From positions 124,001 through 188,000 of the forward strand of contig NZ_FOAP01000012.1 in assembly GCF_900109545.1 (NCBI RefSeq): DNA of 64,000 bases, given 5' to 3'. How positions within the stretch are numbered: the first letter of the stretch is position 1; each line of letters begins with the position of its first letter. Shown one piece after another: positions 25,865-33,804 of the stretch. This stretch comes from Stigmatella aurantiaca (GTDB lineage: Bacteria; Myxococcota; Myxococcia; Myxococcales; Myxococcaceae). The position numbers were made by a program, and so were the translations under genes. The notes below the pieces were generated by a model that made no database searches, had not been told where the DNA came from, and saw only the letters and a program-made list of their open reading frames with translations.

Positions 25865-27048
25865 CAGAAGAGCACCGAGAAACCGGCGTAGAAGCTCACG
25901 TTGTTGAGGACATCCGACGAGGGCTCCTCGACCAGATCCCTGCCGAGGATGATGTCCTCGCGGTAGTTCTTCCGCGTCTTCGGGTCCACGCCGTCGAACT
26001 TCTGGTACTTGCAGCCACCGCTGAGCGGCAGCCCCTCGAAGGGCGCGTTGGCCACCCGGGCGGCCTCCATCTGCTCGAAGTCGGCCAGGTTGCACCCATC
26101 CACGCGGTCCACGCGCGCGGTGTAGATGAGGTCCTTCACCTCCAGCCGCACGGCGTACGAGTCTCCCAGCTGCAGGCGGAAGCCGCCGCCCACCGAGCCC
26201 AGGAACTTGTTGCCCGCGGCGCCGAAGCGCGCCGGCACGGTGAAGGTCTCTCCCCCCACCTGGTTGGACACCTCGGGCCGGATCAGGTGCCGGGTGCCGC
26301 CCACGCCCGCGCCGCCGTTGAGCACCACGCTGAACTGGGCGAGCGTGTTGTCGTAGAAGGCGAACTTGCCGTAGAGCGGCGTCACCTCCACGCCCACCTG
26401 CGTGCCCCACTGCAGGAGCAGCGACGAGGCGGCCTGGGCCTGCTCGCGCACCTTGTCGATGAGCTCCAGGTTGAAGTCGCTCTCGTCGGTGTACCAGTTG
26501 TACTGGCCCGCCACCTGGAGCGCGAAGTTCTCCTGCAGGTGGTACGTGTAATGGAGCGCGCTGCCCAGGTGGTTGGTGAACTTGCCGTTCACCTGCACCG
26601 CCACCGGGTAGAGCGCGAACTCGTGCTGGCCCTCGTCCGCGAAGCGCTTCTTCTGGACGATGTGGACGGCCACGTTCGGGTTGTAGAGCGGCGCGCCGTG
26701 CACCAGCCGCTGCTGCTCGGCCGTGGTGGTGCGCAGCTCCGACTCATCCACCGTCACCGTGGGCGCATCCGCGGGCATGTCCCCCGCCGGGGCCGGAGCC
26801 GGAGCCGCCGCCTCGGGCTCGGCCTGGCCGGTGGACAGCGGCCGCGCCTCGGGCGCGGGGGCCTGATCGGGAACGCTGGAGCCCATCTCATGCCGGGGCG
26901 CCGCGGGAGAAGGAGGAGGAGGAGGAGCCTCGGAGTCCTGGGCCTGCATCGCCAGGGAGGAGCGCACGAGCACAGCGCCAGCGGGGGCCAGGGTCTGCGC
27001 CTGGGCAGCCGCCGACACGAGGAGCGCGAAGGACAGGATCGTTCGCAT
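25864..27048 (-). CDS. gltB: Gliding motility outer-membrane protein GltB
   Basis: 394 residues from ATG 27048, 5 nt after the gltA stop. A type-I signal peptide (MRTILSFALLVSAAAQAQ) is followed by a Pro/Ala-rich linker (about 35-110). A beta-barrel region follows, with alternating strands (HYTYHLQENFALQVAGQYNW, GVEVTPLYGKFAFYD) and C-terminal aromatic SFYAGFSVLF. The layout and synteny with gltA and gltC match Myxococcus GltB, an integral outer-membrane protein of the gliding complex. Confidence 0.87.
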   Translation of the reverse strand: MRTILSFALLVSAAAQAQTLAPAGAVLVRSSLAMQAQDSEAPPPPPSPAAPRHEMGSSVPDQAPAPEARPLSTGQAEPEAAAPAPAPAGDMPADAPTVTVDESELRTTTAEQQRLVHGAPLYNPNVAVHIVQKKRFADEGQHEFALYPVAVQVNGKFTNHLGSALHYTYHLQENFALQVAGQYNWYTDESDFNLELIDKVREQAQAASSLLLQWGTQVGVEVTPLYGKFAFYDNTLAQFSVVLNGGAGVGGTRHLIRPEVSNQVGGETFTVPARFGAAGNKFLGSVGGGFRLQLGDSYAVRLEVKDLIYTARVDRVDGCNLADFEQMEAARVANAPFEGLPLSGGCKYQKFDGVDPKTRKNYREDIILGRDLVEEPSSDVLNNVSFYAGFSVLF

Positions 27049-27053
27049 AAGCC

Positions 27054-27872
27054 TTAGAAGAGGAAGGTGTAACCAATGTCGAACTGGACCAGGTGCGTGA
27101 GGCCGGGGCTGGTGGCCGGCACGCCCGTCTCGCGGCCCGCCTCCCACTCGTCCCGCGACAGCTCCACGCGGTAGTCGTCCTGGAAGACCCAGTCGCGGAT
27201 CTCGAGCTTCACGCCATGCCGCTCGAAGGCGAAGAAGCGAAGTCCCACCGCCGCGCTCACCACCGGCGCCGCGCGGGTCTCCGTCACCCAGAAGCGCTCC
27301 TTGGCCGTGGAGCGGTCCAGCGGATCCGTCCGGTCGTCACAGATGCCCAGGCCCCGGTCCACCACCTGGCCGCACTGGATCAGCGACTCGCGCTTGAGCG
27401 AGGCCAGCCCGCCGCCGGCCCACAGGTACGCCTGGAAGTGCGCGGGCACGTCCGCCAGCAGCGACAGCTTCCCGTACACGGGCGCCCAGCGCACGCCCAC
27501 CACGCCGTGGAGGTTCATCCGCCACAGGTCCTCCAGCTCGTCGGTGACCTTCTTGTCCTCGCGGTTCAAGAAGCTCTCGGAGATGGAGCGCGCCAGGCCC
27601 GTGTGGCGGCTGAACGCGTACCCGCCCCGGGCCTCCAGCGCCAGCGTGTCAAAGAGGTTGTAGGCCAGCCCCACGTTGAACGTGTAGTGGGCCGTCAAAT
27701 AGGTGAGGAACGAGACGCCCACGCTGGGGGACAGCTCAAAGTTGCCCGCGGGGCGATAGAGCCGGTTGCGGACAACGGCCTCCTCCAACAGCTCTTCCTG
27801 TCCGGCGGCGCTCATGGCCGTCAGGGCCAGGGTGAGCGCGGCGAGGACCGGAAGCGAACGAACGGTCGACAT
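27054..27872 (-). CDS. gltA: Gliding motility outer-membrane protein GltA
   Basis: 272 residues from ATG 27872, where the signal peptide MSTVRSLPVLAALTLALTAM begins; the longer frame to 27977 adds non-conserved sequence. After cleavage the protein is a small outer-membrane barrel. It has strands such as LSPSVGVSFLTYLTAHYTFN and GVVGVRWAPVYGKLSLL, and a C-terminal FDIGYTFLF typical of BAM substrates. It is paralogous in layout to GltB (both have HYTYxxxxxFALxxxG and APVYGKLS/TPLYGKFA motifs). First gene of the gltABC unit. Confidence 0.87.
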   Translation of the reverse strand: MSTVRSLPVLAALTLALTAMSAAGQEELLEEAVVRNRLYRPAGNFELSPSVGVSFLTYLTAHYTFNVGLAYNLFDTLALEARGGYAFSRHTGLARSISESFLNREDKKVTDELEDLWRMNLHGVVGVRWAPVYGKLSLLADVPAHFQAYLWAGGGLASLKRESLIQCGQVVDRGLGICDDRTDPLDRSTAKERFWVTETRAAPVVSAAVGLRFFAFERHGVKLEIRDWVFQDDYRVELSRDEWEAGRETGVPATSPGLTHLVQFDIGYTFLF

Positions 27873-28082
27873 AAATTCCCGGCGCGGCCCAGGGGTGGAC
27901 CGCGGTGTGCGATAAGGATCTGCGCCCCCTCGGAGGGCAAGCGTCCCAGCGACGCCTGCCTCCGTTGGCGCATCCATCTGCCCACGGGAGGTCCTCCGGG
28001 CAAGCGGTATGGCACCCGGGACCGTGCATTTTTTTCACACCGCCCGCTGGCCAACGTTTCCGCCGCCCATGCCTGGACATGG

Positions 28083-28129
28083 CAACGCCCCGTCCGGAAC
28101 CCGCGAGGGGGCTCCAGTCCGGGGCGTTG
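28083..28129 (-). terminator. Long hairpin downstream of rplC
   Basis: CAACGCCCCG (28083-28092) and CGGGGCGTTG (28120-28129) are perfect complements around a 27-nt loop containing a second CCGGA/TCCGG pairing. It lies 21 bp after the rplC stop and has no U-run. Confidence 0.45.
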
Positions 28130-28149
28130 GGACTACAAGAGACTCCGGT

Positions 28150-28821
28150 TTAGCCGCGGGCGGCCTTGTGCTGGGCGCGCAGCGCGGCCTTCACGCTCGG
28201 CCGCACGTAGACGATGGCGTCGTTGTGGCCGGGGATGGCGCCCTTGATGAGCAGCAGCCCCTTCTCGGTGTCCACGTCCACGACGGTCAGGTTCTGGGTC
28301 GTCACCTGATCCACGCCGTAGTGGCCCGGCATCTTCTTGTTGGGGTAGGTGCGGCCCGGCGTCTTACGCTGACCGATGGCGCCCGGGTGACGCTGGTACT
28401 CGTGCGTACCGTGGGTCTTCGTCTGCGAGCCCTTGAAGCTCCAGCGGCGCATGACGCCCGAGAAGCCGCGGCCCTTCGTGGTGCCCGTCACGTCCACCAG
28501 CTGCCCCTTGGTGAACAGGTCCGCCTTCACGGCGTCGCCCACGTTGAACTGCGCCGCGTCCTCGGGGGTGACCCGGAACTCCTTCAGGTGACGGCGCAGG
28601 CCCGCGTTGTTCTTCTTGAAGAAGCCCCGCTGGGCCTGGTTGAGGACCTTCTCTCGGATCTCTCCGAAGCCCAGCGTCACCGCCGAGTACTGGTCCTTCT
28701 CAGGCGTCCGCTTGCCCACCACCTGGCAGGTGCTGACGTCAACGACCGTCACCGGAACGAGGTTTCCCTCGTCGTTGAACACCTGGGTCATGCCGATCTT
28801 CTTGCCAATCAGACCCTTCAC
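28150..28821 (-). CDS. rplC: 50S ribosomal protein L3
   Basis: 223 residues from GTG 28821 with GAGGA upstream; the conserved L3 start is VKGLIGKKIGMTQVF. Typical L3 segments are GTTKGRGFSGVMRRW, THGTHEYQRHPGAIGQR and TPGRTYPNKKMPGHYG, the last around the peptidyl-transferase-reaching loop with the Gln that PrmB methylates in other bacteria. L3 is normally second in the S10 operon. Here no other ribosomal gene is near: gltA is downstream on the same strand and a coiled-coil gene is upstream. It is either a second copy or a relocated gene. Confidence 0.95.
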   Translation of the reverse strand: MKGLIGKKIGMTQVFNDEGNLVPVTVVDVSTCQVVGKRTPEKDQYSAVTLGFGEIREKVLNQAQRGFFKKNNAGLRRHLKEFRVTPEDAAQFNVGDAVKADLFTKGQLVDVTGTTKGRGFSGVMRRWSFKGSQTKTHGTHEYQRHPGAIGQRKTPGRTYPNKKMPGHYGVDQVTTQNLTVVDVDTEKGLLLIKGAIPGHNDAIVYVRPSVKAALRAQHKAARG

Positions 28822-28965
28822 GTCATCCTCACAGCCAGCGCGTCTCCGCGCAGAAAACTCAATGAAATCAAACGCTTGTCCCGTTTTTACGACGACGGGC
28901 AGCAGGAAGCGGCGCAATTTAGCAGACGCGCCCCCTACGTCAAGCACCGAGGGAGCATCCCGCCC

Positions 28966-29739
28966 TCACTCGGCGCGATCCAGCCTCGGGTAGAACGGCG
29001 CGAGCTGCGCGTGCGCCAGGCGCTGTCCATACACCTCTTCGCCCAGGAGGAACAGCGCTTGATCCAGGTAATCCTCCGCGGCCTGGGCCTCCTGCTCCTT
29101 CTGGCCGATCACCTGGTCGTGCGCTTCCATGGCCTGCTCGTAGGCCTCCTTGCGCTCCTCCGCCTCGTCCATCATCTCCAGCAGGCGCTTGTGGGCCAGG
29201 ATGCCCGGCGCGCCCGGCTGGCCAGGGACCGGCGTCAGGGCGTGGTTGAGATCATACTCCAGGGCCTCCACCTCGCGGACGAGCCGCATCTGGGTGAGCC
29301 GGTTCTTCTTCAGGTTCTGACGCGCTGTGTCGATCTGCTGCGGATCCTGGCGCGTCATCTCCATGTCGGCGATCTTCGCCTCGAGCTTCTTCAGGGCCTT
29401 GGCCGCGTAGCGCATCTCGGCGCGCTTGCCGGACAGCGCCTTGCGCATGTCCTTGACCTTGCCCTCGATGGCATCCACCGCGCGCTTCCACTTCTTCACC
29501 ACGGCCTGATGCTCGGCCTTCTCCGCCTCCTGCTGGGCAAGGAAGTCCTGGTAGGCCGCCTCCTCGTCGTTCATCTGCTGCTCGCACGCGGCGAGCGCCT
29601 CCCGGCGCGCCATCAGCGCCTCCTCGGCGCGGTAGACGCGGTCCATGGAGCGCGGGCAGTTGGGCTTGCCCGCGAGCAGATCTCGCGCGAGATCCCCGAG
29701 TTGGAAGATGAGATCGTTGTAGCTCTCCGCCTTCGCCAT
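28966..29739 (-). CDS. Coiled-coil protein of unknown function
   Basis: 257 residues, almost wholly helical with heptads (about 45-150 and 190-245): EALMARREALAACEQQMNDE, KWKRAVDAIEGKVKDMRKAL, EERKEAYEQAMEAHDQVIGQ. The Pro/Gly loop at about 175-185 breaks two long coils. There is no signal peptide or membrane segment. It is a soluble structural or scaffold-like protein; no family is recognised. It shares strand with rplC but has 140 bp between them. Confidence 0.8.
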   Translation of the reverse strand: MAKAESYNDLIFQLGDLARDLLAGKPNCPRSMDRVYRAEEALMARREALAACEQQMNDEEAAYQDFLAQQEAEKAEHQAVVKKWKRAVDAIEGKVKDMRKALSGKRAEMRYAAKALKKLEAKIADMEMTRQDPQQIDTARQNLKKNRLTQMRLVREVEALEYDLNHALTPVPGQPGAPGILAHKRLLEMMDEAEERKEAYEQAMEAHDQVIGQKEQEAQAAEDYLDQALFLLGEEVYGQRLAHAQLAPFYPRLDRAE

Positions 29740-29774
29740 GGGCGCGTTTTACGCCCAAGGCGTGGGGGATGTCA

Positions 29775-29794
29775 GCCCGGGAAACGGCCCGGGC
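29775..29794 (-). terminator. GC hairpin after the ferritin-like gene
   Basis: GCCCGGG (29775-29781) and CCCGGGC (29788-29794) form a 7-bp stem with a 6-nt loop, 7 bp past the stop at 29801. No U-run. Confidence 0.4.
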
Positions 29795-29800
29795 CCTGGG

Positions 29801-30259
29801 CTACGGCTCGGCGGGGGCCGCGACGGCATCCAGGGACAGGAACGTCCCCTCCGCCAGCGCCAGCAGTTCCCGGGAGCGGTCCTGCTCTTCGGTGCGGTTG
29901 AGCTCGCACACCCACGCGGAGGACAGATCCGCGTGCTGGCGGGCCATCTCCGCGGTGGACTCGTAGCGGGTGGCCGCCGTGCGGGCGAAGACGCCTTCGC
30001 GGCGCAGCTCCAGCGCCAGGTCGTCCCCCACTTCGAAGTCCTCGGAGGGCACCGGCAGCGGCCCCCGGCCCAGCGCCGCGAGCCGGGCCAGCAGGCGCGA
30101 GGCGTGTGCCCTGCAGAACGCCGCCAGCACCATCAGGCGGGCCCTGGCCCGTGGCTCGGGCACGCGCTCCGCCAAAGCCGTCATTCGACGTGCCGAGATG
30201 ACTTCTGCTTCCCAGGCTGCGGCCAGTGCCGCGGCCAAGCGAGAGTGTCTCGCCCCCAT
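29801..30259 (-). CDS. Small helical protein, ferritin-like layout
   Basis: 152 residues with four predicted helices carrying Glu/His residues at ferritin-like spacing: AWEAEVISARRM, RLMVLAAFCRAHASRLL, RYESTAEMARQHADLSSA and WVCELNRTEEQDRSRELLAL. The E...E-x-x-H pattern suggests a four-helix bundle of the ferritin/rubrerythrin kind, but the second metal-binding ExxH pair is not clearly complete. It is cytoplasmic. Function unknown. Confidence 0.6.
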   Translation of the reverse strand: MGARHSRLAAALAAAWEAEVISARRMTALAERVPEPRARARLMVLAAFCRAHASRLLARLAALGRGPLPVPSEDFEVGDDLALELRREGVFARTAATRYESTAEMARQHADLSSAWVCELNRTEEQDRSRELLALAEGTFLSLDAVAAPAEP

Positions 30260-30291
30260 CAGCGACCCCTTTCCCCACCGTCGGCGGCAAA

Positions 30292-30309
30292 TTAGGAACA
30301 GCTTCCTAA
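30292..30309 (-). terminator. Terminator after the HupE/UreJ-like gene
   Basis: TTAGGAA and TTCCTAA form a 7-bp stem with a 4-nt loop, 4 bp after the stop at 30314, followed on the minus strand by TTTG. Confidence 0.5.
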
Positions 30310-30313
30310 GTAT

Positions 30314-31369
30314 TCAACCGACCCGCTTGATCAACCAGTTTATGCCCATCAACAAAACCGCACTGGAGAGCACCCTCATCGTCCAGCGATGAACGGCGGG
30401 CCGGCGTTGGCTCAGCCGCAAGAGCGGTACAAGCGGCAAAACAATAAGTGCTTGGCCCAGCTCCACCCCCAGGTTGAAGCCCAGCAGCCCCTGCACCACG
30501 GCCTCGCCCAGGCCATAGCCTTTCAGCACGCTGGCAAAGCCTAATCCGTGCACCAATCCAAAGCCAAACGTAAGCGCGGGCCGGTGGCGCGGCGTGCGCA
30601 CCAGGAAGTTTTCGCCCGCGACGTAAATGAGGGACAGGGCGATGGCTATCTCGGCCCAGCGCTCCCCTTGCTCCCCCAGGGGAAGGAGGCCCAGCGTCAC
30701 CGCCCCCAGCGTGAGCGAGTGGGCCACGGTGAAGGACGTCACCAGGACGAGGAGGCGCCGGAGCGTGCCGCCCCCGAGCAGCAGCGCCACCAGGAAGGCG
30801 AGGTGATCCGCCCCGGACAGGATGTGCTTCACCCCCAAGCCCACCCAGCCGCTCAGTCCCGGCGCCGTGTCCCCCTCCCCGGGCAGCCTCACGTGAGGCT
30901 GACGGGCATCCACGAAACGGGACTCCGCCGGTCCTTCGCCGGGACGGCTCAGCACCACTTGGTAAGCCGCGGGCAAGGCGGAGAGCAGCCCGAAGGTCTG
31001 CCACAGCGGGCCTGGCGGACAGTGAAAGGTGGCGGTCAGCACCACGCGCCCTTCGTGCAGCTGGGCCTGGTGCGCGGTGCGGGCACAGCGCCCCTGGGGC
31101 GTGCCGATCGGGGCCGCATCCCAGACACGGAGGGCAATCGCCGGATGCCTCGCCGTCAGGTCTTCCTGCGCGCGCGGGCCCTCTGAATCAGCTCCATTGG
31201 AAAGCAACAGGCCCAGCGTTCCGGCCGTCATCGTCAGCCGTGCCTGGACGTCCGGAGCCCCCGGCCGGGTGCGCCCCGCCTGCGCGGCGATGAGCTCCGC
31301 CTCGTGCGCGAGCGCCCCACCCGTGGCCAGCAACAGGGCAAGGGGCGCCGCGAGTCGTTTGGTCCGCAT
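30314..31369 (-). CDS. HupE/UreJ-family membrane protein with exported N-terminal domain
   Basis: 351 residues. A signal peptide (MRTKRLAAPLALLLATGGALA) is followed by an extracytoplasmic beta-rich domain of about 150 residues. The C-terminal half has six or seven membrane helices with the family signature GVKHILSGADHLAFLVALLLG and FGLVHGLGFASVLK. The conserved His residues in these helices bind or pass metal in HupE/UreJ (nickel or cobalt uptake). No hydrogenase or urease genes are in the window, so the substrate is uncertain. Confidence 0.85.
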   Translation of the reverse strand: MRTKRLAAPLALLLATGGALAHEAELIAAQAGRTRPGAPDVQARLTMTAGTLGLLLSNGADSEGPRAQEDLTARHPAIALRVWDAAPIGTPQGRCARTAHQAQLHEGRVVLTATFHCPPGPLWQTFGLLSALPAAYQVVLSRPGEGPAESRFVDARQPHVRLPGEGDTAPGLSGWVGLGVKHILSGADHLAFLVALLLGGGTLRRLLVLVTSFTVAHSLTLGAVTLGLLPLGEQGERWAEIAIALSLIYVAGENFLVRTPRHRPALTFGFGLVHGLGFASVLKGYGLGEAVVQGLLGFNLGVELGQALIVLPLVPLLRLSQRRPAVHRWTMRVLSSAVLLMGINWLIKRVG

Positions 31370-31408
31370 GGGCTGCCGGACAGACTGCCCCCGGCGCCCG
31401 GCCTGCGT

Positions 31409-31966
31409 CTACTCCTGGATGAACTCGAGCTGGATGTGATGGCGGCCGCCCGGCTCGCCGTGACGCGTTCCGCAGCGCGGACAGTGGAAGGGACCGTCCC
31501 AGTCCCACTGCGCCTTCACGTCCTCGCCACAGCACACCATGGGAATGACGCGCAGATCCTCCGGATCCTGGCTTGGCCCCTCCGGCAGCGCATCTGGCGC
31601 CACCGCGACGAAGGTGGGCCGCGGGTTCTGGGAGAGCGTGCGCGACACGTGGGAGAGCTGCTCGTAGCGCACGTGGTTGGCCCACCCTCGCGCGAGCGCT
31701 TCCAGGTAATCCGAGTGATCCCGGGCCAGCCACTCGTCCCCATCGGCGTGGTGGCCGCAGTACAGACAGTGCCAGGAAGGCACCGGCTCGAAGCCCTCGT
31801 CCACGTTCTCGAAGGGGAAGATCGACGCCAACCGGCGCTGGAGCACCCGGGCATCAAAGGGGCTCGGCATCGTCTTGAAGGTGCGCTGACAGTGCGGACA
31901 CTGCCGCCGCACGAAGCCCGAGGGATCCTTCGGCAGCCCCACCTCCATGCGTTGCTCCGCGATCAT
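31409..31966 (-). CDS. Multi-CXXC zinc-ribbon protein
   Basis: 185 residues from ATG 31966; the longer frame to 32146 overlaps a real upstream gene. Cys pairs are in QCPHCQRTF (near the N-terminus), WHCLYCGHH, MVCCGEDV and FHCPRCGTRH. This would allow two zinc ribbons with a middle LARDHSDYLEALARGWANHV helical part. ATG overlaps the stop of the small membrane protein as ATGA, so translation is coupled. It is likely a zinc-binding regulator or chaperone; no function is assigned. Confidence 0.8.
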   Translation of the reverse strand: MIAEQRMEVGLPKDPSGFVRRQCPHCQRTFKTMPSPFDARVLQRRLASIFPFENVDEGFEPVPSWHCLYCGHHADGDEWLARDHSDYLEALARGWANHVRYEQLSHVSRTLSQNPRPTFVAVAPDALPEGPSQDPEDLRVIPMVCCGEDVKAQWDWDGPFHCPRCGTRHGEPGGRHHIQLEFIQE

Positions 31967-32121
31967 CCGACCAGCCTCCGCCGCCCTTGCCGGGCCACCG
32001 CGAGGATGAGGGCCGTCACCGCGAAGACGAGCAACAGGTGGACCCAAAGACCTTCCGTGGAGCCGGTCACCATCCCCATGCCCCACAACACAAACAGGAT
32101 GATGCTCATCGTCCAGAACAC
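31963..32121 (-). CDS. Small membrane protein, lmo0937 family-like
   Basis: 52 residues, too short for standard ORF cut-offs. GTG 32121 has GGAGG eight bases upstream. Two membrane helices (MSIILFVLWGMGMVTG and WVHLLLVFAVTALILAVA) flank a short loop, ending in RQGRRRLVG. The pattern LWxxGxVTG...HLLLVxAxxxLI is that of the lmo0937/DUF5670 family of stress-associated two-helix proteins. Its TGA overlaps the start of the zinc-ribbon gene by 4 bases. Confidence 0.8.
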   Translation of the reverse strand: MFWTMSIILFVLWGMGMVTGSTEGLWVHLLLVFAVTALILAVARQGRRRLVG

Positions 32122-32427
32122 GCCCGCCCCCTCCTGGCATCGCCAATCCGAAAATCGAAGGCGAACCTAGGAAGTGCCCCTCGCGGCGGCAACCCCTGCC
32201 CTCCGGGGTGCTGATCAGAGGTTCACATCACCCTTGCTGGGCAAACTTCTTCCACGAACGGGCGTTTTTTCTGGCCCACGTCGGCTCACCACCCTGCGGG
32301 GCGGGGCGCGTTCTCAAGAGATCTTAATGATAGCGCGGCCAGCGGCCGGCTTGGCACGGCGGGTGCTTAGGTGCTCGGCAGGATTTGCCGAGGCGCGACA
32401 GTTCGATGCGCCGTGAGGAGTGGGGCG
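32122..32427. other. Divergent control region
   Basis: It lies between the small membrane protein and the lytic transglycosylase. It holds the sigma-54 promoter at 32351-32367 and an AT-richer stretch (AAGAGATCTTAATGATAG, about 32317-32334) that could bind an activator. No gene is seen. Confidence 0.5.
32351..32367 (+). promoter_or_regulatory. Sigma-54 promoter of the lytic transglycosylase
   Basis: TTGGCACGGCGGGTGCT matches the -24/-12 consensus TGGCACG-N4-TTGCW with one mismatch. The GG and GC dinucleotides have the required 12-bp offset. The predicted start point is about 50 bases before ATG 32428. Confidence 0.65.
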
Positions 32428-33165
32428 ATGCAACGGTGGACGGTGGCGGTGGCGGCGGCGTCGATGCTGGCAGGGCTGGCGGTCCCAGGCTTTCCTTCGA
32501 AATTGCCGGACAGCGCGGTGGGTGAGACTCCGGAGATCGCGGAGCTGCGCGTGCAACTCGCGGAACGGGAGAGCGCGCTCCGGGAGGCCGAGGCCCGGTT
32601 GAAGGAGTACCAGGACGAGGCGTTCTACGCGGAAGCCGCGCGGCTGGGGGTGACCGAGGCGGTGAAGGCCTCTGGCCTGCCCCTGCGGCAGCAGCGGCGG
32701 GTGGCGGTGGCCATCGTGCGCGAGGCGGAGCGCAACCGCGTTGACCCGATGCTCGTCGTCGCGCTCATCCGCTGCGAGAGTTCATTCAACAACTATGCGG
32801 TGTCCGGCGTGGGGGCCATGGGGCTGATGCAGGTGATGCCGGGCACCGGCACGCACCTGGCGGACAAGGCCGGGTTCCGGCTGGGGCGCTCCACCAACCT
32901 CTTCGATGCCGAGACGAACATCGAGCTGGGCACCGCCTACCTGGCGGACCTCATCCGGCGCTTCGGCAGCGTGGAGCAGGCGCTGGTGGCCTACAACGCG
33001 GGGCCGGGCCTGGCCCGCCGCATCCTCGCCAAGCACGAGGTGCGCAAGAAGTTCATGGCCGGCTACCCCGCCAAGGTCGTGGGCGAATTCCGTAAGCTCA
33101 AGGCAAAGCAGGAGCGCGAGCTGACCCTGCGTGCTCAACAGCAGACGGAAGGCAGCAAGAGCTGA
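32428..33165 (+). CDS. Lytic transglycosylase (SLT/MltE-like)
   Basis: 245 residues from ATG 32428 with GAGGAG upstream. An N-terminal signal or anchor segment (WTVAVAAASMLAGLAVPG) is followed by a short coiled coil (about 35-62) and the goose-lysozyme-like SLT domain. That domain has catalytic Glu117 in CESSFNNYAVS, then GLMQVMP (132-138) and AYNAGPG (188-194). It cleaves peptidoglycan glycan strands to 1,6-anhydroMurNAc ends in the periplasm. It has its own sigma-54 promoter and no gene partner on the strand. Confidence 0.93.
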   Translation: MQRWTVAVAAASMLAGLAVPGFPSKLPDSAVGETPEIAELRVQLAERESALREAEARLKEYQDEAFYAEAARLGVTEAVKASGLPLRQQRRVAVAIVREAERNRVDPMLVVALIRCESSFNNYAVSGVGAMGLMQVMPGTGTHLADKAGFRLGRSTNLFDAETNIELGTAYLADLIRRFGSVEQALVAYNAGPGLARRILAKHEVRKKFMAGYPAKVVGEFRKLKAKQERELTLRAQQQTEGSKS

Positions 33166-33393
33166 CGCCTGTGTGACACCCATTCCGCCTGCTAGTGGAC
33201 AGTCAGGCACTTTTCTCCTGGGGGGGACTGAAAACTCTTCTGAATTGCGCACATTGTTCCCGCCGTACGGTGAATGCCTCCGGATTTCCGGGGGTTTCCG
33301 GGCCTAGAAGAAGTTTTGGAAAATGATTCAGGCACCGTGCCCGTTCTGGATTCGAGAATCAGCAGGTTCATCGGAATCAAGGGAGAGCGCATC

Positions 33394-33711
33394 ATGGCGG
33401 GACTGCAGATCCACCAGGAAGAGTTGTCGGGGCGCGTCACCCTCCGTCTTGAGGGGACTTTGGACTGGCGTACGGCGGTGCAGCTGCGCCACTCGCTCGA
33501 GGAGCTGGGCACCCAGGAAGTGGTGCTGGACTTCACGCACCTGCGTGAGTTCAAGGACACCGCGGTGGGCGTGCTCACCGGGGAGCTGACCTCGCGCAAG
33601 GTGCAGATGCGCGGCCTGGCCGGGCACCACGAGCGGATGTTCCGGTATTTCGGGGTCAGCACCGGCAGCACGCCGCGGGCCTACTACACGCCCGAGGAAG
33701 TGCTGGCCTAG
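33394..33711 (+). CDS. STAS-domain protein (anti-sigma-factor antagonist-like)
   Basis: 105 residues from ATG 33394 with GGGAG 8 nt upstream; the frame to 33274 has no good ribosome site. The fold pattern is that of a single STAS domain: GRVTLRLEGTLDWRTAVQLR then VVLDFTHLREFKDTAVGVLT. The residue aligned with the phosphorylatable Ser of SpoIIAA is in FKDTAVG, so Thr (or none) is the acceptor. No anti-sigma kinase is adjacent. It may work in partner-switching with genes elsewhere. Confidence 0.8.
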   Translation: MAGLQIHQEELSGRVTLRLEGTLDWRTAVQLRHSLEELGTQEVVLDFTHLREFKDTAVGVLTGELTSRKVQMRGLAGHHERMFRYFGVSTGSTPRAYYTPEEVLA

Positions 33712-33804
33712 CCCTGCTGCCTGGGCAGGGAAGCAAGCATCAGGCCCGGTTGCTTGGACGGAAATCCCAGCGAGCGGGCGGCTCGGGGTAAGCTGCATGA
33801 CGGG

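Noticed and set aside
24314-26410. 698-residue version of gltC
   Set aside because: The first 182 codons lie out of frame inside gltB; ATG 25864 with TGATG overlap and signal peptide is the real start.
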